Positions 42,928 to 52,634 are shown, counted from the first letter of the stretch. The stretch is 64,000 bases of DNA from Halobacillus sp. A1 (GCF_024189295.1 NZ_JAIZEN010000004.1:124001-188000), one strand, 5' to 3'. The notes: a model not told the origin generated them from the letters alone. Numbers and translations: made by a program.

Positions 42928-44651
42928 ATGGGGTCCACCTGTATTTTGAGTTTGAAGACGATAATGGCAAAAAACAACCAATGCAGTTCACCCGTCCTTC
43001 TGATGTCATAGCCGCTTATAGGGGGGAAGAAGTTAAAGCTGCCTTCCGTAAAATAGAACGTGAACTTTCAATAGGCAATTACGTGGCAGGGTATGTATCA
43101 TATGAAGCAGCCCCTGCGTTTGATGGAGCAAGTCGAGTGAAAAGCGGTACAAAGTGGCCACTTCTATGGTTCGGTGTTTTTAGGAGTCCCTTATGTGAAG
43201 AGCTAGACCATGAGAATAAACCTTATCAAGTTTCTGAATGGAATATGGATGATGATTTTGATAACTATTCTGAAGGACTAAGAAAAATCAAAGCGGCAAT
43301 AAAAAAGGGTGATACGTACCAGGTAAACTACACGACACGCCTTAACGCATCATTTCATGGAGATGATTTTGCTTTTTATAAGCAGCTTGTCAATAATCAA
43401 CGTTCCCGCTACAGCGCCTATTTGAATATGGGAGAAGGACGCAGAGTTCTTTCCGCTTCGCCTGAACTGTTTTTTAGAAAACAGGAAGCTAAGGTGAAAA
43501 CAAAGCCCATGAAAGGTACGGCGCGACGGGGAGTAACACTGGAAACAGATCGTGAGCAGGTGAGAACGCTTAAAGAATCGGAAAAAGAGAGGGCGGAGAA
43601 CCTGATGATCGTTGATTTATTAAGAAATGACCTCGGCAAGCTTGCTGTTTCAGGTACCGTTCGCACCTCTAGTTTGTTTGAGGTAGAAACTTATCCCACT
43701 GTTCACCAAATGACCTCGACCATAGAAGCTGAAGTTAATCGAGAGCTCTCATTTTATGAAATTTTCCGTGCCCTTTTTCCTTGCGGATCGATAACAGGTG
43801 CTCCTAAAATAAGGACGATGGATTATATTGCTGATCTTGAAGCGTCTCCTAGAGAAATATACTGCGGGGCAATCGGCTACATAACTCCTTCGAGGGATGC
43901 CGTATTTAATGTCCCAATAAGAACGGTGATATTGGATGAGAATCAAGCCGTATATGGAACCGGTGGAGGGGTAACCTGGGATTCCACCCCTATAGGTGAA
44001 TATGAAGAAATGCAGACAAAAGCACAGTTATTAACTGAAAAAAGACCTGAGTTCAAGCTGCTTGAATCTCTGAAATTAGAAAATGGAAGGATTCCATTGC
44101 TGCAAAATCATCTTAATAGACTAGAGGATTCAGCCAGCTATTTTAATTTCATTTTCGATAAGAATGAGGTTATCACCCAGCTGAATGATTTAGTAAGCAA
44201 ACACAACGATGGAGCATATAAAGTAAGGCTGCTCCTCAGCGAACATGGGGTGGCAGACTTAGAAGCCATAGAAATAAACGAAGAGATAAATGAAGTGACT
44301 TGCTGTTTGGCTGAGGAGCCAGTAGATGAAAGTAATCCATTCTTGTACCATAAAACCACTCATCGCTCCATCTACGATATCCATAAGCGTGAAGGAGCTT
44401 TTGCTGCATTATTGTGGAATACGAGAGGGGAACTCACCGAATTCACGATGGCCAATCTAGTAGTTAAATACGAAGGGGATTTTTTCACTCCTCCTGTGGA
44501 ATCAGGATTACTGGCAGGCACTTTCAGGGAAGAACTATTAAAAAATGATAGAGTGAAGGTGAAAGTGCTGCATGTGAAGGAACTTTCCTCATTTGAAGAG
44601 ATTTGGATGGTCAATGGAGTCAGAGGCTGGGTCAAAGTGCAACTATTGTGA
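42924..44651 (+). CDS. pabB: Aminodeoxychorismate synthase PabB fused to a PabC-like lyase domain
   Basis: 575 residues. Residues about 80-370 form the chorismate-binding domain (KGTARRG, DLLRNDLGK, PCGSITGAPK, GAIGYI, YGTGGGVTWDS). Residues about 375-575 form a class-IV PLP domain (fold-type IV lyase) with the presumed Lys in HKTTHR and ELTEFTMANLVV. The fusion makes 4-amino-4-deoxychorismate and then p-aminobenzoate and pyruvate in one chain, with PabA giving ammonia. The ATG overlaps pabA by four bases. Confidence 0.92.
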   Translation: MNGVHLYFEFEDDNGKKQPMQFTRPSDVIAAYRGEEVKAAFRKIERELSIGNYVAGYVSYEAAPAFDGASRVKSGTKWPLLWFGVFRSPLCEELDHENKPYQVSEWNMDDDFDNYSEGLRKIKAAIKKGDTYQVNYTTRLNASFHGDDFAFYKQLVNNQRSRYSAYLNMGEGRRVLSASPELFFRKQEAKVKTKPMKGTARRGVTLETDREQVRTLKESEKERAENLMIVDLLRNDLGKLAVSGTVRTSSLFEVETYPTVHQMTSTIEAEVNRELSFYEIFRALFPCGSITGAPKIRTMDYIADLEASPREIYCGAIGYITPSRDAVFNVPIRTVILDENQAVYGTGGGVTWDSTPIGEYEEMQTKAQLLTEKRPEFKLLESLKLENGRIPLLQNHLNRLEDSASYFNFIFDKNEVITQLNDLVSKHNDGAYKVRLLLSEHGVADLEAIEINEEINEVTCCLAEEPVDESNPFLYHKTTHRSIYDIHKREGAFAALLWNTRGELTEFTMANLVVKYEGDFFTPPVESGLLAGTFREELLKNDRVKVKVLHVKELSSFEEIWMVNGVRGWVKVQLL

Positions 44652-44665
44652 GGAGATGATCAAGG

Positions 44666-45031
44666 GTGAAGAATATTGTGTTCTATGACGCAACTTGTCC
44701 ATTTTGCTACCGGGTGAAAAAACTTCTCAAGCCTATGGATTGGCTGAACCGGGTGAAGTGGGTCTCGGTACAGGAAGTAGAGATTAATGGACGTTATCCT
44801 TATTTAAAAGGGAAAAATATCCTCGAAGAAATTCATCTATTAACAGAACAAGGTGAGTTAAAAAAAGGATTTTCCGCCATTCGGCTTTTATTACTTAAAC
44901 TTCCTCCAGTTTCACTGGTTGGGATGATTTTTTATTTGCCGGGAATATCTCGCCTGGGTTCGCCTCTATATCTAGGGTTTTCAAAGAGAAGATACCAATG
45001 GTTTGGCCAATATGATGAACCGAGGTATTAA
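44666..45031 (+). CDS. DUF393 thiol-disulfide oxidoreductase-like protein (YuxK-like)
   Basis: 121 residues beginning FYDATCPFCYRVKKLL, the DxxCPxC signature of DUF393 proteins, which resemble thioredoxins without the usual fold order. The start is GTG 44666 with AGGAG ten bases before it. It is 14 bp after pabB and probably shares its mRNA. The reaction is unknown. Confidence 0.8.
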   Translation: MKNIVFYDATCPFCYRVKKLLKPMDWLNRVKWVSVQEVEINGRYPYLKGKNILEEIHLLTEQGELKKGFSAIRLLLLKLPPVSLVGMIFYLPGISRLGSPLYLGFSKRRYQWFGQYDEPRY

Positions 45032-45100
45032 TTCACAATTTACAAATGGAAAATGAAAACATATTATAGAGGTAAAATGATTGAAGGAGACCCCCTCATT

Positions 45101-45937
45101 ATGAAAGAAGAACTGAACTATATTGGAAATAAAATAATAGAAGATTCCAAGACGCTGGCAGAGCAAGTAGAAAACTTTGAAAAGGATGAGTATGTTCTTA
45201 GTCTTGCTAATTCATCTCTTTCACGAGAGGAAGTCCTGGCTTGGAGGGCCCAGATGTTCATATTCATGGGTGAAGCCCTGATTGAAGACTATGAATCAGT
45301 GAAAAACAGGGTGATTGCATGGACGAAAGAAGTTGGGGAAAAAGCTATAGAAAGCGATGTCCCTTTGAATGAAACTATTGCTTTAATGGGGGCATATCGT
45401 AATATCCTGTGGCAGACATTTGATAGGGAACTGCAGGAAAACCGGTTCGCTGCGATTACAGTATTAGATGTAAATAAACTAGTTAACCCTTTACTTGATG
45501 AAGTCATTTTTCAATTCAGCCAGTTGTATATCAGGTATAACAATCGCAAGTATCAAAAAGCTCAGGATAAGCTGACAGAGTTGTCTGTGCCTGTTGTTCC
45601 TGTAGCAGAACGTGTGGCTGTATTGCCAGTGGTCGGTGAAGTGGACGAGGATCGGGCTCAGCTTATTATGGAAATGTCTCTTCAGAAGAGTTCCCATTAC
45701 CAATTAGAGTATTTACTTATCGATATTTCTGGTGTACCGAAGATTGACGTAAGGGTCGCACATAATTTGCTGCAGATCGTCCAGTCCTTAGAACTTGTAG
45801 GGGTTCAAACAATTTTAACAGGGCTTCGGCCGGAAATTGCCCGCTCGGTCGTCGCGATGGGCGTTAATTTCAGTAAAGTGAAAACACGAGCTAATTTAAA
45901 GCAGTCCCTAAGCGAAATAGGAATAGGGGGCTTATAA
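45101..45937 (+). CDS. RsbR-family stressosome-type protein (STAS) with altered phospho-site
   Basis: About 278 residues from ATG 45101 (GAAGGAG upstream; longer in-frame starts to 45053 have poorer sites). The N-terminal half is the helical non-haem-globin sensor of RsbR co-antagonists; the C-terminal half is a STAS domain (about 163-278). RsbRA has DITGVPVVDT, whose Thr is phosphorylated by RsbT; here the motif reads DISGVPKIDV, placing V207 where that Thr or the Ser of SpoIIAA would be. It would therefore not be switched the usual way. No rsbS, rsbT or sigB is adjacent. Confidence 0.85.
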   Translation: MKEELNYIGNKIIEDSKTLAEQVENFEKDEYVLSLANSSLSREEVLAWRAQMFIFMGEALIEDYESVKNRVIAWTKEVGEKAIESDVPLNETIALMGAYRNILWQTFDRELQENRFAAITVLDVNKLVNPLLDEVIFQFSQLYIRYNNRKYQKAQDKLTELSVPVVPVAERVAVLPVVGEVDEDRAQLIMEMSLQKSSHYQLEYLLIDISGVPKIDVRVAHNLLQIVQSLELVGVQTILTGLRPEIARSVVAMGVNFSKVKTRANLKQSLSEIGIGGL

Positions 45938-46380
45938 GCTCCCTATTCTTGAAGGCTTAGTTTCGAGATGTTCGGATTGTTTCCTTTACTAAGAAATAGT
46001 GCTTGAAGGTCTGGGAAATCACTCGCTTTCCATGGGCGTACGGTGAGCTTCCTCGGGCTAAAGCCCTCCGGGATCTCACCCTGTACTGTTTTCCCATAGG
46101 AGTCTCGCAATTTCCCAGACCTTCTTGCTTTTATGAGAATAACGGAAACACCTTATGCGGTGCTTCATTTAAAAAATAACTTTTTTTGAGTGATAACCTG
46201 GTAGAAGATGCTTGAAACTACCTTAAAGTACAGGGGACTAAAGTACTGAAATTTAATGCTTCTAATAGTATTAAGAAAGTTCTTATCCAGGCGATTTCGA
46301 GAAGCAGTTATATGGTGGAGCGCCATTCCCCGCCTCACCGATCCTCTCTTCAAACATCTCGAAACCAACCCTAAAAAAGG
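45938..46380 (-). repeat. Intergenic repeat copy R7
   Basis: Lies in opposite orientation: plus-strand GCTCCCTATTCTTGAAGG and TTTCGAGATG, then module B (about 45988-46125, ending CCCAGACCTT), CGGTGCTTCAT, ACTACCTTAAAGTACAGG, a piece of module A (GCCATTCCCCGCC) and CATCTCGAAACC. Its first bases directly follow the stop of the RsbR-like gene, so the repeat supplies that gene's 3' region. It explains the 0.57 kb gap. Confidence 0.7.
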
Positions 46381-46449
46381 AAATAGAGTAATTTTTTAAG
46401 GTCTCTTCTCTTTTGGAAGGGAATTAGAAAAGCTCCTTAAGAAAAACAA

Positions 46450-46491
46450 GGCTGCCCCTAAAAGTCCATTTCTTAGACTTTTAGGGCAGCC
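46450..46491 (-). terminator. Terminator of the oxidoreductase gene
   Basis: GGCTGCCCCTAAAAGTC and GACTTTTAGGGCAGCC form a 16-pair stem, one base unpaired, around a 9-base loop; a T-rich run follows on the minus strand. Confidence 0.85.
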
Positions 46492-46505
46492 TCATTACAT
46501 TATCA

Positions 46506-47507
46506 TTATTCAGGATCCGCAACTTTAACTAATTGTTTTCCTAAGTTTTCACCCTTGAATAGACCGAAGAAAGCGTCTGGAATTTGCTCGAAACCTTCTT
46601 GTATAGTTTCTTCATATGTCAGCTTACCATCTTTCACCCAACTCGAAAGGTGATCGAAACCTTCTTTGAAACGATCCTGGTAATCTCCTACAGTAAACCC
46701 TTTGACGAGTGCGCTCGCTTTGATTAAATGCATGTGGATCCTAGGACCCTGGTCATTTGGTGTGTTGTAGGAAGAGATTGCTCCACACTGGATGATTCGC
46801 GCAAATTTATTTAGCAGAGGATAAAGAGCATCAGAGATCGACCCACCAACATTGTCAAAGTAAACATCTACTCCGTTAGGACAAGCGGCTTCAAGTGCTT
46901 CTTTCACATTTTCTTTCTTATAATCGATCGCCACATCTACACCTAGCTCTTCTTTCAAGTAGCTGGTTTTCTCATCCGTTCCTGCAATACCGACAACACG
47001 ACAGCCGTAAATCTTACCAATTTGTACTACCGCAGAACCAACAGCTCCGGCAGCTCCTGATACAACAAGAGTTTCACCTTCTTTAGGCTGACCGATATCA
47101 GTCAATCCAAAATAAGCAGTAAGACCGGGCATGCCAAGAATTCCTAATGAAGTAGTAACGGGCCCAAGTGAGGGATCGACCTTTCTTACGCTTTCCGCTT
47201 TAACTGTAGAGTACTCTTTCCAATCAAGGCTTCCAGTTACGATGTCACCTTTTTCGAATTCTGGAGAATTGGATTCTGTCACTTGCGCAACTGCACCGCC
47301 TGATATCGCTTCATTTAATTGAAATGGTGGAATATAGGACTTTCCTTCATTCATCCGGCCTCTCATATAAGGGTCTACAGAGACATAGAGCGTTTTAAGT
47401 AAAAGCTCTCCTTGTTGTGGCTCAGGTATATTTGTATTCATAACTTTCAAGTGATCATGGTTCGGGGTTCCTTCTGGTCTCTCAACTAATTGTATTTCGC
47501 GGTTCAT
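46506..47507 (-). CDS. NADP-dependent oxidoreductase, YfmJ/curcumin-reductase-like
   Basis: 333 residues of the zinc-free medium-chain reductase group: VDPYMRGRMN near residue 46, the LGILGMPGLTAYFGL region, VSGAAGAVGSAVVQIGKIYGC as nucleotide loop, and YFDNVGG. Such enzymes reduce double bonds of alkenals or quinones with NADPH. It appears to be a single gene with its own terminator. AAGGAG precedes the ATG. Confidence 0.9.
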   Translation of the reverse strand: MNREIQLVERPEGTPNHDHLKVMNTNIPEPQQGELLLKTLYVSVDPYMRGRMNEGKSYIPPFQLNEAISGGAVAQVTESNSPEFEKGDIVTGSLDWKEYSTVKAESVRKVDPSLGPVTTSLGILGMPGLTAYFGLTDIGQPKEGETLVVSGAAGAVGSAVVQIGKIYGCRVVGIAGTDEKTSYLKEELGVDVAIDYKKENVKEALEAACPNGVDVYFDNVGGSISDALYPLLNKFARIIQCGAISSYNTPNDQGPRIHMHLIKASALVKGFTVGDYQDRFKEGFDHLSSWVKDGKLTYEETIQEGFEQIPDAFFGLFKGENLGKQLVKVADPE

Positions 47508-47614
47508 AAGTATCGACTCCTTTTAGTTTCTTACCTATTCATTGTATATCGCTAAACGTTCATATTAAAATAATTGGCTTGGAAATAGACAATACACATA
47601 AAGGAGTGGGGATT

Positions 47615-48319
47615 ATGGATGAGCGAGTGAAAGTAGTAGAAGGGGAGAATTCCCTAATCTATGAAGATATAGAGAAGCTCTCTGACAATGAGATTATCAA
47701 CATGTTAAGGTGTCATTCAGCTTCGTTGACCACGTATATTTCAGTGTTGATCACTCCAAAACGAGCTGTCTCTTTAGATGAACCTTTTAAAAAACTTGGT
47801 TATGAATATGTAGATACTACAGTTTTTGTTTATAAAAATCTCGCGGACCACCGGGTTGGACAATCATCGTCTATAACATTGAAACCATTAAAAGAATTTT
47901 CAGAAGATCTCTTTGTGAAGATTTGGGGAGAGGTAATGGAAGGATCATTGAATTCTTCATCTTCATTGAGCGTCGAAGGGCATATGGCCAGCTTGAAAAA
48001 AGAAATAGGAGAAGACTATCAAACCAGTTGTTTACTAGCTTTTGAGAATGACACCCCCATAGGTGCAGTCATCCCGCATATTGAACCTGGAACAGTGGGA
48101 GAAGGACGCTTATTTTATATTGGAATTCTCCCCGGATTTCGCGGTTATGGAAGGGCTAAATACGTGCATGCCCTCGCCTTGGAATCGTTGGAAAAGGACT
48201 TTAGTGCGACTCATTATATAGGAGCTACGAGTCACAATAATATCCCTATGCTGAAGGCGTTTACTCATAACGGTTGTAAAGAGCTCGTAAGGAAAAGAGT
48301 ATATAAGAAAAAAATATAG
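47615..48319 (+). CDS. GNAT-family N-acetyltransferase
   Basis: 234 residues from ATG 47615, which follows AAAGGAG; a longer in-frame version begins at 47579. The C-terminal half is the catalytic domain: GRLFYIGILPGFRGYGRAKYVHALAL carries the acetyl-CoA loop, and NNIPMLKAFTHNGC the last conserved element. The N-terminal half may be a degenerate second domain. The substrate is unknown. Confidence 0.75.
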   Translation: MDERVKVVEGENSLIYEDIEKLSDNEIINMLRCHSASLTTYISVLITPKRAVSLDEPFKKLGYEYVDTTVFVYKNLADHRVGQSSSITLKPLKEFSEDLFVKIWGEVMEGSLNSSSSLSVEGHMASLKKEIGEDYQTSCLLAFENDTPIGAVIPHIEPGTVGEGRLFYIGILPGFRGYGRAKYVHALALESLEKDFSATHYIGATSHNNIPMLKAFTHNGCKELVRKRVYKKKI

Positions 48320-48429
48320 TGACCGTGGGAAAAAGAAGTATTTTTGTAGATAGCCATATTGGTAAATATTTGGTAAGGTGAAGGTAACCATTACGGAATC
48401 TTTATATCCTAAAAGTTTGGAGAGAGCCA

Positions 48430-49209
48430 ATGACGCTAAAAGAGTTAGCAGCTAAAGCAGCAGAAGTCTATAAGGACAATCCTAAAGTTGAAGCAGTCTA
48501 TATTGCTGGATCTATTTCGAGAGAATGGGAAGACGAACACTCGGACATTGAACTGCATGTGTTGTGGGGAGAGGGTCCTTCGGAAGATGATCGAAGAATT
48601 CCCGTGGAACGTTTGAATGGGAAAATGATCAGCTTTTATGAGTATGAAGATGAAGAGTGGTCAGAAACCTATGAAATGGAACAGAAAAAGCTAGAAATGA
48701 GCCATTTCCTGACTCAAACAGTAGTTCGTAAAATTCAAAAAGTAACCAGGGAATTTCAAGTGGATATTGAGGATCAATGCATCGCGGCTTCCGTTCACTT
48801 TGGCATCCCTCTATATGGCGAAGAATTACTGGATGGACTTAAGGCAAAAGTACTCGTGTACCCCGAAGCGTTGAGCCATAGTATGATTGAAGCCCATTCT
48901 AATTTAGGTCCCCGGTGGAAGCATCGTCACACTTTGCTGGAAAGAGAAGATTGGCTGATGTTTTATTCTTTGATGGCTTCTACTCAAGAAAAAGTCATGG
49001 GGCTTTTATTTGGATTGAACTGCATGTACGTCCACCATCCAGCTTACAAGTGGCAAAAACAAAGTCTGGAACTGATGAATATAAAGCCCGATCAATTAAA
49101 GGAACGGTTGGAAAGTGTATTTCTTTCCAGTCCAGCAAAGGGATTAAAAGATTTAGAGTCTGTTGTTGAGGACTTACAGATACTGGTTGATGAAAGAAAA
49201 GATACGTAA
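48430..49209 (+). CDS. Nucleotidyltransferase-fold protein
   Basis: 259 residues. The start resembles the polymerase-beta type fold: VYIAGSISREWEDEHSDIEL contains GS and a DxE in place of the usual DxD. A helical C-terminal part follows, as in DUF4037-like and kanamycin-nucleotidyltransferase-like proteins. It might transfer a nucleotide to a small molecule, but altered metal residues leave activity in doubt. GGAGAG precedes the ATG. Confidence 0.65.
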   Translation: MTLKELAAKAAEVYKDNPKVEAVYIAGSISREWEDEHSDIELHVLWGEGPSEDDRRIPVERLNGKMISFYEYEDEEWSETYEMEQKKLEMSHFLTQTVVRKIQKVTREFQVDIEDQCIAASVHFGIPLYGEELLDGLKAKVLVYPEALSHSMIEAHSNLGPRWKHRHTLLEREDWLMFYSLMASTQEKVMGLLFGLNCMYVHHPAYKWQKQSLELMNIKPDQLKERLESVFLSSPAKGLKDLESVVEDLQILVDERKDT

Positions 49210-49215
49210 CCATAA

Positions 49216-49250
49216 CAATCCCCCTGATCCACTGAGGAACAGGGGGATTG
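49216..49250. terminator. Terminator between convergent genes
   Basis: CAATCCCCCTGATCC and GGAACAGGGGGATTG pair almost fully around a 5-base loop, between the nucleotidyltransferase-like gene and the DUF779 gene. Confidence 0.75.
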
Positions 49251-49257
49251 TCGTGTA

Positions 49258-49629
49258 TTACGAAGGAGCATCTGCTGCGTTCAACTTTTTATACTCTTCA
49301 TCAGTAAAAGCGCGAGAGCGAGATAAAAAGCGCTTGCCTTCGACGCCCTCTAATGAAAACATTCCACCCCGACCGTCAACTACATCAATGATCAGCTGCG
49401 TATGTTTCCAATAATCATACTGCTTTTTATTCATATAAAAAGGTGTCCCGCCAATTTCTCCTAAAAGCACATCTTGACTTCCTACTAATAAATCACCTTC
49501 TTCATAGCACATAGGCGAGCTGCCATCACAGCAGCCGCCTGATTGATGAAACATGAGAGGTCCATGTTTTTCCTTCAGCGTCGCAATTAATTCGAGGGCC
49601 GCATCGGTAGCGGTCACTCGTTCAACCAT
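49258..49629 (-). CDS. DUF779 protein, aldehyde dehydrogenase-associated
   Basis: 123 residues from ATG 49629, with AAAGGGAGG upstream. HQSGGCCDGSSPMCYEEGD is the Cys-rich signature of DUF779, a small family regularly encoded next to acetaldehyde dehydrogenase genes. Here the dehydrogenase gene lies upstream on the same strand, with repeat copy R8 in between. It may assist that enzyme, for example by metal or thiol protection; this is inference. Confidence 0.85.
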   Translation of the reverse strand: MVERVTATDAALELIATLKEKHGPLMFHQSGGCCDGSSPMCYEEGDLLVGSQDVLLGEIGGTPFYMNKKQYDYWKHTQLIIDVVDGRGGMFSLEGVEGKRFLSRSRAFTDEEYKKLNAADAPS

Positions 49630-49689
49630 AATTGTTCGCCTCCCTTTGAAATCCTTATCTAGATTGATGAATCTCCGATAGTAAGACAT

Positions 49690-49958
49690 TTAATGAGTGA
49701 ATCGGGCGTGTACTCTCATTGCCCGCCTCCCCTTACTATAGGGCTTCTCGAAATCACTTTCTTTAAAGCCTTCAATCAGTAGCTTATTTAGCCTTAGAAG
49801 CTGCCTGGAGCTCTTCCAATCGTATGGTATATGGGGGAAAATGGTGAGACTCCTAAGGAAGATCAAAAAGCCACCATTTTCTCATACAAAAGTCTCGAAA
49901 CTGAATAGTCAAGATAAAGGAGTTTACATGAATATCAACCTCGAAATTTATCAGAGCC
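49690..49958 (+). repeat. Intergenic repeat copy R8 (degraded)
   Basis: Holds a decayed module A end (CATTGCCCGCCTCCCC), module C remnants (AATGGTGAGACTCC, AAAGCCACCATTTTCTCATAC), TCTCGAAACTGAATAGTC, and the right terminus ATGAATATCAACC then ATTTATCAGAGCC at 49958. It ends within five bases of the aldehyde dehydrogenase stop and separates that gene from the DUF779 gene. Confidence 0.65.
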
Positions 49959-49962
49959 TTTT

Positions 49963-51483
49963 TTAAAAGAAACCTAGTTTCTGCGGGCTGTAGCTGACGA
50001 GTAGGTTTTTGGTTTGTTGGTAGTGATCAAGCATCATTTTGTGATTTTCTCTGCCTACGCCTGACATCTTGTAACCACCAAAAGCTGCATGAGCAGGATA
50101 GGAGTGGTAGCAGTTCGTCCATACTCGGCCTGCTTGGATCCCGCGTCCAAATCTGTAGGCTGTATTCATATCCCTTGTCCATACGCCGGCACCTAGTCCG
50201 TATAATGTATCATTGGCAATTTCCATTGCTTCTTCGTGGTCTTTGAAAGTGGTAACAGATAGGACAGGTCCGAAAATTTCTTCCTGGAACACTCTCATCT
50301 GGTTATTTCCCTTAAACATTGTAGGCTGGACATAATATCCTTCCGCTAAGTCTCCATCCATTTGATTGCGCTCTCCGCCTATGAGGCATTCTGCGCCTTC
50401 TTCTTTACCGATATTCAAGTAAGATAGAATCTTATCCAGTTGTTCCGAGGAGGCTTGAGCTCCCATCATCACTTCCGGATCCAGCGGGTTACCGGTCTTA
50501 ATAGCTTTTACCCGTTCAATAACTCTTTCCATAAATTTGTCGTAAATGGATTCGTGGATGAGGGCTCGAGATGGACAGGTGCATACTTCTCCCTGATTCA
50601 AAGCGAACATGACCATCCCTTCAATGGTTTTATCTAAAAAGTCATCATCTTCATTCATTACGTCTTCGAAGAAAATGTTAGGAGATTTTCCTCCAAGCTC
50701 TAGTGTAACTGGTATGATGTTTTGAGAAGCGTACTGCATGATCATGCGTCCGGTAGTTGTTTCACCGGTAAACGCGACTTTGTTTATTCTAGGATGCTGG
50801 GCCAGTGGTTTTCCGGCTTCAAGGCCGAATCCATTTACAACATTCAGTACACCGGCTGGTAATAGATCTTCAATCATTTCTAGTAAGTATAAGATAGAGG
50901 CAGGTGTTTGTTCAGCAGGTTTTAACACGATTGCATTTCCAGCTGCTAATGCGGGTGCGATTTTCCATGTCGCCATAAGAATAGGGAAGTTCCATGGTAT
51001 AATTTGGCCAACCACTCCAAGAGGTTCTTTAAAATGGTAAGCGACTGTATCGTTATCAATCTGCCCGATCGTACCTTCTTCGGAACGAATGACTGATGCA
51101 AAGTAGCGGAAGTGGTCTACTGCAAGTGGAATGTCTGCATTTAACGTTTCTCTTACTGCTTTTCCATTTTCCCACGTTTCAGCTACAGCTAGCTGCTCTA
51201 AGTTTTCTTCTATTCGATCAGCGATTCTGTTTAGGATGAGCGAACGTTCGGTAGCTGAAGTCTTGCCCCAGGCATCCTTAGCGGCATGTGCAGCTTCTAC
51301 CGCAAGCTCAATATCCTCTTCTGTCGATCTCGCTACCTGACAGAAATTTTTCCCTGTGACAGGTGAGACGTTATCGAAATATTGACCTTTGACAGGGGCT
51401 GTCCACTTACCGTCAATGAAATTGTCGTAGCGTTCTTTAAATTGTACAATCGATCCTTCTGTGTTTGGAAATGCATATACCAT
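49963..51483 (-). CDS. Aldehyde dehydrogenase (acetaldehyde type)
   Basis: 506 residues of the NAD-dependent ALDH superfamily. [13 protein letters not shown] binds the coenzyme, [11 protein letters not shown] holds the general-base Glu, [11 protein letters not shown] the catalytic Cys, and [10 protein letters not shown] the late motif. Length and the [11 protein letters not shown] variant match the ExaC/AldB-type acetaldehyde dehydrogenases accompanied by DUF779. GGGAGG precedes the ATG. A perfect cre upstream indicates catabolite repression. Confidence 0.93.
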   Translation of the reverse strand: MVYAFPNTEGSIVQFKERYDNFIDGKWTAPVKGQYFDNVSPVTGKNFCQVARSTEEDIELAVEAAHAAKDAWGKTSATERSLILNRIADRIEENLEQLAVAETWENGKAVRETLNADIPLAVDHFRYFASVIRSEEGTIGQIDNDTVAYHFKEPLGVVGQIIPWNFPILMATWKIAPALAAGNAIVLKPAEQTPASILYLLEMIEDLLPAGVLNVVNGFGLEAGKPLAQHPRINKVAFTGETTTGRMIMQYASQNIIPVTLELGGKSPNIFFEDVMNEDDDFLDKTIEGMVMFALNQGEVCTCPSRALIHESIYDKFMERVIERVKAIKTGNPLDPEVMMGAQASSEQLDKILSYLNIGKEEGAECLIGGERNQMDGDLAEGYYVQPTMFKGNNQMRVFQEEIFGPVLSVTTFKDHEEAMEIANDTLYGLGAGVWTRDMNTAYRFGRGIQAGRVWTNCYHSYPAHAAFGGYKMSGVGRENHKMMLDHYQQTKNLLVSYSPQKLGFF

Positions 51484-51515
51484 TTGTTGAATTCCTCCCG
51501 TTGATCCGCTATTTG

Positions 51516-51529
51516 TGCAAGCGCTTTCA
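51516..51529 (-). promoter_or_regulatory. cre (CcpA) site of the aldehyde dehydrogenase gene
   Basis: On the minus strand TGAAAGCGCTTGCA matches TGWAARCGYTWNCW at all 14 positions. It lies about 33 bases before the start codon. Confidence 0.8.
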
Positions 51530-51717
51530 ATAAAGTGTAATCAAAAGGAATGCACTTATTTCGAAAGTATCACTGTATCTGAATTTTGTCAATTATTAGA
51601 TAATATTGGAGAGTATATGAAATAAAGAGATAAGCGATCAAGAATGACTGAACTCCCGCTTATTTGTCATTTTTGTTATAATAGATTCATATTTACGTTA
51701 AAAAGGAGAACTTTATC

Positions 51718-52593
51718 ATGACGACAACGAATAGAATCATGCTGGTAGACGGTATGGCGTTATTGTTCCGTGCCTTCTACGCCACTGCCATGAGCAATTA
51801 TTATATGATCAATAGCAAAGGGATGCCGACCAATGGTGTTTACGGAATGTTAAAGCACTTATTCACAGCAATTGATACGTACCAGCCTACCCATGTCATC
51901 TGCTGCTGGGATATGGGGAGCAAAACTTTTAGAAACGACTTGTTTCCTGACTATAAAGCGAATCGCAGTTCCCCTCCGGAGGAGCTTATCCCACAATTCG
52001 ACTTGGCAAAAGAAGTAGTCGAATCTTTGGATATTCCGAACGTTGGAACTGTTGGTTATGAAGCGGATGATTGTATGGGAACGTTGAGCCGTGCATACAG
52101 TGAACATTCTCAGGTATTCATTTTAACAGGGGATCAGGACATGCTTCAGCTGCTGGAACCGAATATTTCTGTTGTCTTATTGAAAAAAGGATATGGAAAT
52201 TATGCGCAATACGAAGAGGGTTCATTTTATGAAGAAAAAGGGATTACTCCTCAGCAAATGGTAGATTTAAAAGCATTGATGGGGGATAGCAGTGACAATT
52301 ATCCAGGTGTTCGCGGCATCGGCGAGAAAACGGCATTGAAGCTGTTGATGCAGCACGAAACGATTGAAGGTATTCTGGAAAACATAGATCAACTGACTAA
52401 AGGACAGCGTGCTAAAATTCAACAGGATCTAGACATGCTTCATTTATCTAGAAAACTCGCCCGTATTAACTGTGAGGCTGATGTAGATTGTTCTTTAGAG
52501 GATGCTTTGTTTTTCATTGATGAGACCCGGATGGCCAATAAATTTAATGAGCTTGAATTCAAAAATTGGCAGAAAAACATTATTGGTTCATAA
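51718..52593 (+). CDS. ypcP: 5'-3' exonuclease / flap endonuclease (YpcP-like)
   Basis: 291 residues equal to the exonuclease domain of DNA polymerase I without the polymerase part. LVDGMALLFRAFYA, CWDMGSKTFRNDLFPDYKANR, EADDCMGTL, LTGDQDMLQLL and GDSSDNYPGVRGIGEKTA carry the metal-binding Asp/Glu residues and the helix-hairpin-helix. It matches B. subtilis YpcP in length and removes RNA primers or flaps. AAAAGGAG precedes the ATG. Confidence 0.92.
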   Translation: MTTTNRIMLVDGMALLFRAFYATAMSNYYMINSKGMPTNGVYGMLKHLFTAIDTYQPTHVICCWDMGSKTFRNDLFPDYKANRSSPPEELIPQFDLAKEVVESLDIPNVGTVGYEADDCMGTLSRAYSEHSQVFILTGDQDMLQLLEPNISVVLLKKGYGNYAQYEEGSFYEEKGITPQQMVDLKALMGDSSDNYPGVRGIGEKTALKLLMQHETIEGILENIDQLTKGQRAKIQQDLDMLHLSRKLARINCEADVDCSLEDALFFIDETRMANKFNELEFKNWQKNIIGS

Positions 52594-52602
52594 ATAAAAA
52601 GC

Positions 52603-52634
52603 AGCAGACCAAATCGCATATGAATTGGTCTGCT
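52603..52634 (+). terminator. Hairpin after the exonuclease gene
   Basis: AGCAGACCAA and TTGGTCTGCT are perfect 10-base arms with a 12-base loop; the following T run is weak (ATTTAG). Confidence 0.6.
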
